A DNA stretch of 64,000 bases from Meandrina meandrites (lineage: Eukaryota; Cnidaria; Anthozoa; Scleractinia; Meandrinidae). Position numbers and translations under genes: made by a program. Location of the stretch: assembly GCA_963693305.1 (NCBI GenBank), contig OY855906.1, forward strand, positions 24,523,789 to 24,587,788. The letters run 5' to 3'. This document shows positions 41,994 through 52,389 of the stretch, one piece after another (the stretch's first letter is position 1; every line of letters begins with the position of its first letter). The notes under the pieces were generated by a model, which made no database searches, was not told the DNA's origin, and worked only from the letters and a program-made list of their open reading frames with translations.

Positions 41994-42117
41994 TGTTACG
42001 TGACTAGTGCATGTTTGTTATCATATGTCATATCCGTAACGTAATCTTATCATATCTTATAATCTTGTGTACACACCTGGAGATGTTCAGTTAAATAAAC
42101 GAGCTTAGAACATAACA
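41994..42117 (+). repeat. Gypsy 3' LTR
   Basis: 124 bp, same ends as the left LTR, preceded by the purine tract. Confidence 0.92.
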
Positions 42118-42148
42118 GTAGTAATTTTTACTTCTATTCCCTATGCAG

Positions 42149-42230
42149 ATGACTGTTGTTTTGCAGCACTCAAGAAAATGCCCAAAGGATTCAATTCATC
42201 TGCACCAGCACTTGTCTCATTCATACCAGT
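42149..42230 (+). other. Possible exon of the unrecognised gene
   Basis: After a TATGCAG acceptor the frame reads CCFAALKKMPKGFNSSAPAL and ends VSFIP just before a GTAAGT donor at 42230. The Gypsy element lies in the intron upstream. Confidence 0.4.
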
Positions 42231-42702
42231 AAGTCTAATACTTTGTGTGAACACAGTAAAACACTTGCTGAGAAAAACTTAGTGCTTTAATCAGTGATTT
42301 TTTATGTTACGAAACATGTGTTTTGGCTAACTGACTTTGGCTTTTAATGGGTTTTAAGAGTTAGCTGATTGAAAGCCTCAAGTAAACATCAAAAATCAAA
42401 GTCAGTGACAAAGTATAAACTGTATCTTAACAGCTGTTAAGTCCTGACTACATGCAGTTACTGGCTATAGCGAAATCCTTGTATTGTATATATTGTAGCA
42501 CAGGACCAGAGGAAGTATTTCCATTGGCATGGCAGTAATATTACTGAGTCTGAACTGTGAAAACTGGCTGTGGTAATGACTGTAAAGTGTAAATATTTTG
42601 CAATATATGAATAAACTGCAAGGCTAACTAACTTATGAATTGCAACCTGAAATAGATAGTATATCTCATGTTAATTCTCATGATTTTATTCGTTCCAACA
42701 GC

Positions 42703-42850
42703 AAGGCAGTAGTCCAGAAGACTTCCTGAAGACATTGCCATCAAATGACCCCCAGTTAGTTTGCTTCACTGGAGGAGATGACATTCGGGATCCTTTGCCA
42801 CATCAGTGGTTCACAGTTGTAGACAGACAAATTGTGGTAGAATGCAAAAC
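42703..42850 (+). other. Possible exon of the unrecognised gene
   Basis: After a pyrimidine-rich CAACAG acceptor the frame reads QGSSPEDFLKTLPSNDPQLV, CFTGGDDIRDPLPHQWFTVV and DRQIVVECK. It is in frame and acceptor-preceded, so it is probably coding. Family unknown. The gene is cut off by the tandem array and the 9-kb element downstream. Confidence 0.4.
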
Positions 42851-42859
42851 CCTTATGCA

Positions 42860-43311
42860 AAACCCTTATGACTTTAATTGCAGTGCATTTTGCTTTCACT
42901 CTTAAATACCACAGTAATCATACAGCCATGTTTAAATTTATCCATAACATGTGCTTGGTGACATTCCCGAAAGGAAATCATATGCATTTAACAAGCTGGA
43001 AAACACTCTTCTCTCTAAGTTAGTACCACCTACCATTAATGGTGAACTAAGCAGTGTTTCAAATCCTTGAACATTACCTTCTAGTTGTTAAGATTGATGA
43101 TGCATCATGCACATTTCAGTATTGAAGGTTTTGTTACCAATACACTTTAGAATGTGCAGTCTGTACACCTGCTGTTTTACTTTGATACTGAGTTCTGCGG
43201 GGGTTGTTTTGCTTTCATTCTGCAATACAACAGTTAACTCATGCAGATTTGTTCAAATTTATTCATGAACATGTGCTGGGTGACATGCCCAGAAGGAAAT
43301 CATATGACATT
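42860..43311 (+). repeat. Tandem array, part before the 9-kb element
   Basis: Units of about 250-320 bp with landmarks GGAAATCATATG, AGCTGGAAAACAC, CTAAGTTAGTACCA and CCTTCTAGTTGTTAAG. The second unit is interrupted at 43312 and resumes at 52390. Confidence 0.8.
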
Positions 43312-43343
43312 ACGACTTCAGCACGGACAAAGTGTGTAATTCA
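43312..43343 (+). repeat. Left terminal inverted repeat of the 9-kb element
   Basis: 32 bp identical to the complement of 52358-52389. Beyond it similarity falls off, apart from a short ATGCGC match. Confidence 0.92.
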
Positions 43344-43511
43344 GGATTTTAGCGTAAACATGCGCAGTAGAATGTAAAATGACCGAGCGAGCCTGGGATC
43401 TAGATCGTATCTTAGCAACCAAATGCAAATCGAGCGAAAGTTGACGCCAGGGAAAAACCGGTTTTTTCGATCGTTGCGTTCGCTGCGATTCCAGTTAACA
43501 CCAACAACGCA

Positions 43512-45263
43512 ATGGCAAACGAACTTGAAAAGTATACCTGTGGCAGTAAAGCAGAAGCCATCGATGATTGCGGTATTTGGTGCCGATGCACGGTAATTGC
43601 AAGAGCGGAGCACATCGTTGTTTCTTTTGACGGCTGGAAGGACGAGTGGAATCGCGAGATTTCCGATCCAAGTGAAATACTCGAAGTGACAACAAACCCA
43701 GGTGGAAAGCGAAAGCGCTCTAACCTTTCAAAACAGGTACGTTTATATTCTGTTTTCCCCAGGAATGATCGAATATATATAGACAGATAAAAGACTCTTG
43801 TTTGTTGAAGCTGATTTAACCATCGTTCGATCAATCACTGAGATCTTTCGATCGTTTAGTATTGCAGGAAGTGTAAACCTGCAAGTCATACAAATAAATG
43901 GCCAGCAATGATAGTTATGTTACCTTACAAGTAACTCAAAATATTGGTAACTTTTCGGATTTGTTTAAAATCGCAATAGTGGTGAATGAATGGAAAGATT
44001 CGCAAAGTCATCTAGCCGATCTTTGTTTACTGTTCAACTAGATTCCAGTCCTGACTCGGCCATTTTTTACCTGAGTTAAAAATGTAAACACTGAAGTTTG
44101 TTTTGGTGGCCGATCCCTTGATGGGTTAAAATCAAATAATTGAAAAAAGATAGAATTCAAATAAGTGATTGATTTCATTTTGTTTTGTTTTGTAGAATCC
44201 ACAAATCACCAAAATGGTGAAAGGAGACCTGCTGTGGCTGGGCCAGCAAAAAGTTCAAGTGGAAACTGTGGATCCCATCAGGGGATTAGTGTTGGTTTCA
44301 CTACCAGATGGAGAAGCTCTTAGTGTGCCACCAGAGGAACTTACAAATTTAGAGCCTTGTAAAGAGGACAAAGAAAGGAAAACCAGAAAACGAAAGAAAA
44401 CAGTGGAGACAATTGCACCAACACCTGTACCTGTAACTGATGAACAAGCACCTGCACCCGTTGCACAAGAACCTACACCAGCTGTGGAGCAAGCCCTTGA
44501 ACTGACAATTGATCCTCAATTGGACTTTGATTTTTTTGTTTTTGTTTGTAGTAATGGTTCAGTTTTTAAGGTTGGGTCCCTCTGTTTAGTTGATTCATGT
44601 TGCTCCCCCTTTTTAATAACTCGTTTATTTAAGTCCAGTGTACATGGTAGTGTTTTTGTAACCGCAGTTCGTTGCCAGTGTGAGGGAGGGAAAATTGTTT
44701 CAGTTTTGCACAAATTTCAAGTAACTGTAGATGGTTCATTTGTTTCTTGTAACAGTACCGAGTTTTCTTTGTCAAGTGTGTCTAGTGAAGTCAGTCATGT
44801 TGTATGTTCTGGGTATAGCCGTGTCAGTTTGTGCCAGCAAAGGAATTTTGGAAATGTCCATTATTTGAGAGACTTACGTCGCCATGTCTTGGGGGCCCAG
44901 ATGCGCCAAGCTGTATTCAGTGGCATTTCCCTTCATGCCACTCGGCCGGCACAGCCAGTTTGTCTTGGTGCTCTGGATCCTTTCCACGACATGGCAATCT
45001 TTGGTCTCACAGAGAAAAACAAATTCAAAATTCCTTTTTCTTTGTTGGGGGGATATAGCCATCTAGATGGTCTTATGGGGAAGGGCTGGGATGTTAAACC
45101 ATTGCGTATCAATGTTAGTGATTGCCATTTTAAGTATGTAACTTCACTTAATGTTTATTTAGATAAAAAAAATTGTACTCTTAAAGTTTCCTTTTCATAT
45201 TCTGAGGCTCCCTTTCCCTTGAGCTCAGACCACAGGGATAAGTGCAAGGCACTTTTTTCATAG
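43512..45263 (+). CDS. Two-exon gene, Tudor/chromo-barrel-like protein
   Basis: Exons 43512-43736 and 44196-45263 join in phase (donor GTACGT, acceptor TTTTGTAG) to give 430 residues. Residues about 20-52 (IWCRCTVIARAEHIVVSFDG then WKDEWNREI) have the aromatic and acidic pattern of a Tudor/MBT/chromo-barrel reader. Residues 82-130 (VKGDLLWLGQQKVQVETVDP, then GLVLVSLPDGEALSVPPEEL) form a second SH3-like barrel. A basic segment and a Pro/Ala-rich linker follow. The C-terminal half (about 190-430) is Cys/Ser-rich with beta-strand-like spacing and is unrecognised. It may read chromatin or bind the partner transposase for targeting. AATAAA lies at about 45715. Confidence 0.75.
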
Positions 45264-46401
45264 GGGATTAATTTTAAACTAAGAGAAGAATCTTGGTTTT
45301 ATGAAACCCTTAAGGTTGGAAGTTAGGTCAAGAAATCAAATGTTTTTTTTTTAATGTGGTACTGTAAAACTTTGCATACAAGGAGATGCTCATTCAGTTA
45401 CTTTTAGTAATTATTAATAATTATCTTTTAGCAAAACTAAAACAAAATCTATTTGATACAAATTAGGAGCAAGGATACATGTTAGTACAAGGCATTGTCA
45501 TTAATAGTCATGGTCTATTATGACCTTGTAAATGAGTAATTTTATAAATTAATATGGTTATGAAGATTTCTGTAAATTCAATTTCATAAAGTGAAAGCTG
45601 CAATTCTTCAAGGATTGTGAATGACAAATTATTTTTAAAAACAATTAATGGCAGTGAATGTCATACTGCAATTTACTCTTTTGTTGAGTTTGTAACACTT
45701 TATGTAGGCATGTAAATAAAACATGGCAGAACTGAAACATTGCTATGCATTGCTTTTTTGTCAGAGCTTGGGTGGTGAAGCTAAATATGGTCTTCCTGTG
45801 GAAGTGAGTTGCCCTTACTTTTTGGAGCCAGCCCTTTATAAAATGTGAAATTTGTTTTGGTGTCAGTTGGCAGGAGGGAGCGGAATGCTTGTAGAAAGTT
45901 TTTTCAATACAGGCAGTCTGTTGCTGTCGTTGAAGAAAATTGTTCGCATGTCAGTGGGATACTAATGTGAAACATAACCATATCCAGAAACAAAGAAAAA
46001 TAAAATTTAAACCAAGGATAAAATTGAACCACAACACATACTTGCACACATCTTGGCTTATAATTATTTGGACAAACAATTCCTACAACATTTAAATTAA
46101 TTTATTCACAAGCCTACTTTTTAATACAGTTTTATGTATGCAACATTGTGAAAAAAATGAATATATCCAGTTAATCAAAAATATTGTCCTGCCCTGGAAT
46201 CATAATTTTAAAAATGAAATAACTTCCTGTACTCAGAACACAAGAAAAAATTAAAAGTGGAATATTTTGTCCTGCTCATCTGAACAAAATATTCTACTTT
46301 TAGACTTTGCACTGTGAACAGGAAATGATCTTGTTTCTATATATTCAGTCTGTTGCACACAACTCTAACCAACTAAGGTAAAGAAAGTCATGTCTGCATG
46401 T
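45264..46401. other. Convergent 3' intergenic region of the 9-kb element
   Basis: AT-rich region between the two converging stop codons, with poly(A) signals on both strands. No gene is supported. Confidence 0.6.
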
Positions 46402-47297
46402 TCATGTTTCCCGGAGATCTGAATTCCAAGAATTTACAGTTTGAGTAAATGTCTCCTGGGCTTTCATTTGGTACCTCCTTCTTTCTTCCTTGCCCACTGT
46501 GTTCCACATTTCTGATATCTTTGAGTTAACTTCACGCATGCTGTAGTTGGGGTTGTCCTTCACAACTGTCTTCCACATTTCCTTTGAAAATGTAACATAA
46601 GCTGTACATGCTTTTTTTGGAGGATGTTTGTTTCTAAGTTCGGAATTAGACTCATCTCGTTTGCGTCGATTAGAATCCACTCTCAATTGCTTTTTCAGTT
46701 CCCGGTGGCCCCTGACAGTTTGATGGTTGTTAATCATCACCGATTTTGAAAACACTTTGGCGTGGACAACATCTGTTTCAGAGGCATTTCTGATAGAAGT
46801 TAGGTCGAGTAAATGATTTGAAATAGAAGGAGGAATGTTACTATCCCGTGCCTCGACAACCATTCTCTTGGACACAATTGGCCAACCTAAGCGGTAGGCC
46901 AAAATTAAAGTCTTATTCACTTTGTTTGTTGCCTTATTTAGTTCTTTTTGGGATGTAATTACAACAAATGAAGCATCTGCTGCCTTTTCAACATCACCAG
47001 AATAAACATTACCACCCAGCTTTGTAATAATAGAGGCCAGCTTTTCTGTTGTGAGCCTTTCTTTATCACCACGTTCAACAAGACTTCCTGATATGACAAA
47101 TGTTTGGCCTTTAAGTGGCAAAGGTGGTGGTTCTGTCAAGTAGTTGAGAGGAACAAGTACCGGTCGTTCTTTGGAGGTAGTTGCAATTTTCACATGCTTC
47201 TTCCTGGGTGTCACGTTGATAAGCATTCCCTTGGTAATTTCCTTGTTTTCATTGGTTGCAAAGAAAACAGTCTTTCCACGCCTGAAAGCTTGATGAT
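46402..47297 (-). CDS. BRCT and HMG-box coding segment
   Basis: From the in-frame ATG at 47226 this is 274 residues, but the frame is open upstream to an acceptor (CAG ending at 47298). Residues about 37-126 form a BRCT domain: LKGQTFVISGSL, then KLGGNVYSGDVEKAADASFV, then GWPIVSKRMVVEA. Residues about 203-267 form an HMG box: KKACTAYVTFSKEMWKTVVK, then MREVNSKISEMWNTVGKEER. BRCT domains bind phosphoproteins and DNA ends; HMG boxes bend DNA. The acceptor phase matches a donor at 47683 in the transposase-like frame, so this is probably its last exon. Confidence 0.82.
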
Positions 47298-50200
47298 CTG
47301 ATAATAAACAAGACAGGACTGTTACTTTACATGTAACTTGACATTTTCATTTTTTTTATCTACAGATAAATCAATGACAAGTGTAGAAGCACAAGGATTG
47401 AAGACTGACACTTAAATTCACATAAAGAAGGAAAAAAATAAAAAACCCTTTGTAATTGAATTGTACTTGTATTGTAAGAAGAAGTTAAAGAATTTTGTTC
47501 TTTCCAAACCTTAATGAAAAATACAATCAACTATTGCATATGTTTTAAATACTGTAATTGGCAAACATGTTCATTGCTTACTGTAATACCAAAGTTTCAT
47601 GACAGTGGGGCTGTAGGCCTACTCAGTATTAAAAAATTATATGCTTCAAGAACTTTAAAGGAGAGAAGGAATTACACTTGTACCAATCTCATCATCCTCA
47701 GAAGATGGGCTGTTTGTTTGGTTTCCTTGGTCTGGCACAATTTCACTCTGAAGGCTTCTGGCCTGTTCTGGATTTTCATCAGTTGGTGGTATGTCTGTAT
47801 CAGCAAGTGCAGAAGGTTCTGGGTTGACAGTTCCACGGCTCACTGCTTCAGGCTGCTCACCAAATTCTTCCTCGAAATTTTTATCAGCCTCTTCACAACA
47901 TTTGCGTAAAAAGTTCTGGAACTCATCTTTCACATGTGGAGTTCCCATCTCAATCTTTTCCCTTAAACGCCTGTAAGTCCACTTAAACAGTGACAAGATG
48001 GGTTCTTCTTTACGCCATCCACCGCCTCTTGCAGAATGTGCATAGTACAGACACTGATGAAGATAATGGCAATGTTCACCACCCTCAGTACTCCCACGGA
48101 AAAGTGAATGAAATGGAAGTTCTTTCAATAGGATAGGAACAATGTCAACGCGAGTCATCAAGTAGGGATAAAGGCGAGAACTTCCATAACGTAATAACAT
48201 CAATCCATGATGTAAATCAGCAAGCTGCTTATACTCTGCAATTTCTGATTCCAGTAGTCCAAAGCGGTAGTCCGTAGCACAGTTAGAGCCAGCAGCTGAA
48301 CCTGGTAGTAAATGAAGATCAGATCTTCTTGGATCTGGATCTTTCCGACAGAGGACGTGCATTTTCCAATGTGTCTCCCAAATCTTCTTTTCTAAATCAT
48401 ATGTGCTGATAGTAGTTGACGGCCAGCAAAGAGCTTCCTTCAGATGCAGAGGAAGGGCTTGAGCAAATGGCTTCTTATCAGCGACTCCATCCAAAATGTC
48501 TGGAAATGTCGATGTAAATGCTTCAGGTGGGGCTGAAATAGTCTCTGCATGTGTAACATTGAGGGAAATTGGCTCCAGTTTCGGACCATCAAATTTTATC
48601 CCGAAATTACCACCACGTACGCCACGCATGTTGATGTTTGACATCAATTTAGTCAAAGTACTGTTTTTGTCATTATTCACTACCCCTTCATTTAAGCATG
48701 ACATGATGCGCAAAGTTAAAAGATGCTCAGTGATTCGTGCAAACATGTGATTGGCACATGGAATGAAATGCTCAGTAGGGATACTTGGGAGCAGAGAGTC
48801 TGGATGTTCGCGCACAATTTGACGGTTGAGTTCTGATCTCAAACCAGTTTTCTCCCCAACCTCTGAACGAGTAGCAGTAGTCTCAAAAGTATAAAGACTG
48901 AAGTTGTCACTGCTCTTTGGATCCAGTCCACCACCAAGCAAGGCATTAGCAAACATGTTATCAGATGCTAAAAAAGTTTTGTGACCTTTCTCTGACATGC
49001 TATCAATCCAACTGTTTAAATAGCCAGATTCCCCACCAAGATTAAGTTCAAGATTTAGTCGTGAGTCTGAACCGTAGAAGATGTGGACAGGCCAGCAGTT
49101 TTCTTCAGGGCTGTGAAAGCTGTAGCCATTGAACATGGCCTCATTGTTTATGTTTGTCAAAGATACTAGTACTGATTTCTGTCCTCCAAAGTTGCGTGCA
49201 TCTCCATACAGGCGCCACCACTCACACTCTATTTCCTTCATCCAAGGATGAGCAATTGAGACACACTTATGCAGCCTTTCTGGATTAATTCGCCACCCAG
49301 TTGTGGTTCTTGATGGTTGAAGAACAATTTCAAATTCTTTATGCCATTTGTTTCTTAACCTTTCTGTCTGTCTTTCTGAAGCAAAATATCCAGGAAGCTT
49401 TCTCCTCAGATTTCTGAATATTTCTTTCTGACCTATTGAATCCTGCATCTGCACAATGTCTAGGCTGGAGATGTGATTGAGTTTTGAAGCATGGTCAATG
49501 GTTAGAGTTTCGTAAACATACTTTTTTACACTGCCATCGTGAGTTAATTTTGCTAATGTGACTACATCTTGAGGAGTCAAGGATCCATCCCACAAATCAG
49601 AAGGATCAGCACTGTTTTTGCCCCGAGAAGATGCAGCTATAGAAATTCCCACTACCAAATCCTCCTTAGTGCCACAATGAATTTCCTGTGCCATTTTAAC
49701 AAAACTCTCGTTTTGCCGTTTAATCCTCTGAGCAAGAGGCCTGGAAACAAATTGTCTTCCGCCATCTTGCAAGCTTCTTCTCTTGCTTTGCGTTTCTGCA
49801 AGCAGTTTTGTACGGCGATAACGACTTGCTGGTGTCATATACTCAGTTGGTTCGTGCGAAGCTCTCACAGGTGTTTCATGTGTTGATTCAAATGCTGACC
49901 CAGCAACGGGAGTTTGTGGTTGGATTTGGGCAGGTGCGACAGGTTGAATTGGTGCTGGTGTAGGCGTAGCAGGTTCAGCCTCAGAGCTGTTTGCATCAGG
50001 TCGAACGGGAGTAGCCACAATGGGTCTTTCTACAGGAAGTGCCTCGTCAGCAGTTCTGGGTTCAAGAGTTCTAGCGGCAGAAGTTTGCGGTTGAATTCTG
50101 GCAGGTGTGACTGGTTGAAATGGTGTCACTGGAGATGCTGGTGTAGGCATAGCAGGTTCAGGTCGGACAGGAGTAACCACAATGGGTCTTTCTACAGGAA

Positions 50201-51536
50201 GTGCCTTGTCAGCAGTTCTAGGTTCAAGAGTTCTAGCGGCAGAAGTTTGTGGTTGAATTCTGGCAGGTGTGACTGGTTGAGATGGTGTCACTGGAGATGC
50301 TGGTGTAGGCGTAGCAGGTTCAGGTCGGACAGGAGTAGCCACAATGAGTCTTTCTACAGGAAGTGCCTCGTCAGCAGTTCTGGGTTCAAGAGTTCTAACG
50401 GCAGAAGTTTGTAGTTGAATACTGACAGGTGTGACTGGTTGAGATGGTGTTACTGGAGTTGCTGGTGTAGGCGTAGCAGGTTCAGGTCGGACAGGAGTAG
50501 CCACATTGGGTCTTTCTACTGGAGGTGCCTCATCAGCAGTTCTAGGTTCAAGAGTTCTAACAGCAGGAGTCTGTGGATGAATTCTGGCAGGTGTGACTGG
50601 TCCAGGTGCCGTGACAGGAGGTATTTGTACAGGTGTAGCAGTTTGCAGATGAACCACTGTTGTGGATGAACATGCTTCAGTAGCAATTAATCCAGTTGGC
50701 GGAAGGAGAATGGGGCTTAGTAGGTGCTTCCTCAGAGGCTCGATGCTACTATCAGTACCTTGGTGTCTGATTGCTAATATCACAAATGCTGCATATCTTA
50801 TCAAGTCTCTATTGCGCTGATTTTTGTTGAGTACAAAGCTGTTTTGAATGCCTGGGAAGAAGATTTATAACATAGTGTGGTTGATTACTGATGAATTTAA
50901 ACAGGAAATTCATGCATTCCCATTTGCATGTACAGTGTAATCTTATAAATGAAAAAACTCAACAGCAACAGCAAAGTCGCGAGGAGAATGGCAGATGAGT
51001 CTTGGCAGTAATCTCGCACAAAATAGCCAGCTACGCAGACTCGATTGAACTTAATTTTTAGGAATATATTTCAAGTTTACACATGGTTTAAATTTCTTTC
51101 ATTGATTAAGTTCTTTTTATTTTGACTACTGAACAGTTTGATTAGTTATGTTGGGCTAATTTGAATGTCAGGGAAAAAGATTTATATCATGGCATGGCTG
51201 ATGACTGATGTGTTTGACATACATGTAGAAATATTTGCAAAAACATGTGCAGTGTAAGCTTGAATAAAACTCTATCATTATTAAAAATACTTGTGATAAG
51301 AACTAATAATATGTGTCAAAAGACCCATTTTTAAAAAATAAAAATGAAGGAAACTTACCATTCTCTGACAGTAGCTTGTCAATGGAACTAAAGCCATGTT
51401 TTTTCACATGCTTGTGCAGGCCCAGAGTTTTTAAAGCGGCAGTAATGTCAAAGTAAACATCTTCTCCAATTCTATAGATATTTAGTTCAACCGGCCATCC
51501 AATGATCCTTGTACTGATAAGCGGTGCTAATTCCAT
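46402..51536 (-). CDS. Putative transposase-BRCT-HMG fusion gene (exon model)
   Basis: Proposed exons on the minus strand: 51536-51359, 50851-47684 and 47297-46402. They total 4,242 nt and read in phase throughout, giving about 1,413 residues. Exon 1 begins at ATG 51536, 820 bp inside the right end, and ends at a strong GTAAGT donor. Its acceptor at 50852 (TTCTTCCCAG) splits a Gly codon. The second junction uses a weaker donor, GTACAAGT, at 47683. If it is not used, translation stops at 47655 and the product is 1,124 residues. Both junctions are inferred from sequence only. Confidence 0.55.
47655..50851 (-). CDS. Transposase-like core (D-D-CxxH-E) with Pro-rich repeats
   Basis: Main exon of the minus-strand gene. 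Numbered from ATG 51536: residues about 125-340 are four to five imperfect repeats of roughly 60 residues rich in Thr-Pro (LEPRTADEALPVERPIVATP). Then come D610 (YGDARNF), D690 (LASDNMF), C758-x2-H761 (PCANHMF) and E982 or E985 (GSTEGGEHCHYLHQ). A first Asp after a beta-strand, a second Asp 80 residues on, a C-x2-H motif and a Glu almost 300 residues later is the order seen in RNase H-fold transposases with an insertion domain (hAT, P, RAG1/Transib-type). D655 (FYGSDSR) is a further conserved-looking acid. Assignment is by motif order, not by sequence match. Confidence 0.6.
51359..51536 (-). CDS. First exon of the minus-strand transposon gene
   Basis: Codes 59 residues plus one base (IGWPVELNIYRIGEDVYFDI, then TAALKTLGLHKHVKKHG), a compact mixed alpha/beta stretch that could be an N-terminal DNA-binding module. 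Starts at ATG 51536 and ends at a GTAAGT donor. Confidence 0.7.
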
Positions 51537-52315
51537 CCACCATCAAAATTAAATTGCTGTCAGAAAAACAAACATAATCTAACGTTAAAAATATTGCAGT
51601 ATCACAACAGTATGTTAAGCAAACGCAAACGTTTAGCATGCAATTTCAACCTCGTAATTTTTATATTAATTTACATGCTGCCTTTGTTTACGTCGTTGGG
51701 CTACAAAGACAATATGGCATCGCTCTGGCTAAATCAACAGCAAACGACACAGGATATCGCACTGAATTTAAGCAAGAAAAAATATATCACTTTCGGGAAA
51801 CCCCTACAGTATATTCGATTCGAAAAGAGAAACTTCAGCGAAAATACAGCACCAGCGCGGCCGCTCAACTAATGTAAACAAAGAGCTCAAATTATGGTAT
51901 GCCTTCTCAACAGCCCAAAATTTGCATAACCTCTCATTTGAACGAAATCTCGCTGAATTGAAAAGACTACGATTGTTTGCTAAACTATCTCCGCTTTGTG
52001 TTGTAAACAGAGGTAAAGAGAAGCGTACTTACTTGTAAGATGAGAAGTAAACATTTATTTCCACCGCAACTGCAAGATGAGGTCACACTTCACCTTGACG
52101 AAGAACGTTTTACCGAAACACGGACAACGCAACAAAAAGCAACACTCGACAATAATCGAAGTAGCGTATCTTAATCGAATTTTTCCAAGTGAGTATTCCT
52201 GTTTATCGAAATCAAACAACTCCAAACAGACTCCAAACCGGTTTTTACTTCACAGTTCGCATTCGAGACACGTGACGAAAAATACGTCACCGTTACTAGG
52301 AAACGATCCTCATAC
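51537..52315. other. Right-end non-coding region of the 9-kb element
   Basis: About 780 bp between the presumed start codon and the palindrome next to the right TIR, likely holding the minus-strand promoter. No other gene is supported. Confidence 0.45.
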
Positions 52316-52353
52316 ATATGCACGAACCCCACTTGAGTGGGGTTCGCGCATAT
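52316..52353. repeat. 38-bp palindrome beside the right TIR
   Basis: ATATGC-A-CGAACCCCACT and AGTGGGGTTCG-C-GCATAT pair around a central TG with a single mismatch. It lies 4 bp inside the right TIR and has no counterpart at the left end apart from ATGCGC. Confidence 0.85.
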
Positions 52354-52357
52354 TTAA

Positions 52358-52389
52358 TGAATTACACACTTTGTCCGTGCTGAAGTCGT
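52358..52389 (-). repeat. Right terminal inverted repeat of the 9-kb element
   Basis: Exact complement of 43312-43343 over 32 bp. Confidence 0.92.

Larger units (their letters stand above)
37663..42117 (+). mobile_element. Ty3/Gypsy LTR retrotransposon, decayed
   Basis: A 4.45-kb element with two 124-bp LTRs, TGTTATGTGACTAG... to ...GAACATAACA, flanked by the 5-bp duplication GTAGT (37658-37662, 42118-42122). A primer-binding-like site (TGGTGGCAGCG) follows the left LTR, and a purine tract (AACAAGGGGGGA) precedes the right LTR. Domain order gag, protease, RT, RNase H, integrase is that of Ty3/Gypsy. The LTRs differ at about ten sites (roughly 8%), and the coding region has several stops and frameshifts. 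Confidence 0.93.
43312..52389. mobile_element. 9-kb TIR transposon with two convergent spliced genes
   Basis: Bounded by a perfect 32-bp inverted repeat starting ACGACTTCAGCACGGACAAA, at 43312-43343 and 52358-52389. It interrupts a tandem-repeat unit, so it is an insertion. The flanking bases are CATT on the left and CATG on the right; no clean target duplication can be read. It contains a plus-strand gene (43512-45263) and a minus-strand gene (46402-51536), each starting near one end and converging. The minus-strand product has a transposase-like D-D-CxxH-E layout. I cannot place the termini or the protein in a named superfamily. Confidence 0.88.

Noticed and set aside
44831..45066. Alternative plus- and minus-strand frames inside the second exon of the Tudor-like gene
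   Set aside because: Shadows of the longer frame, which is joined by good splice sites to an upstream exon.
49914..50669. Plus-strand Trp/Cys/Arg-rich frames across the transposase N-terminus
   Set aside because: They are the antisense of the Thr/Pro-rich coding repeats, and their own repeat pattern mirrors these.
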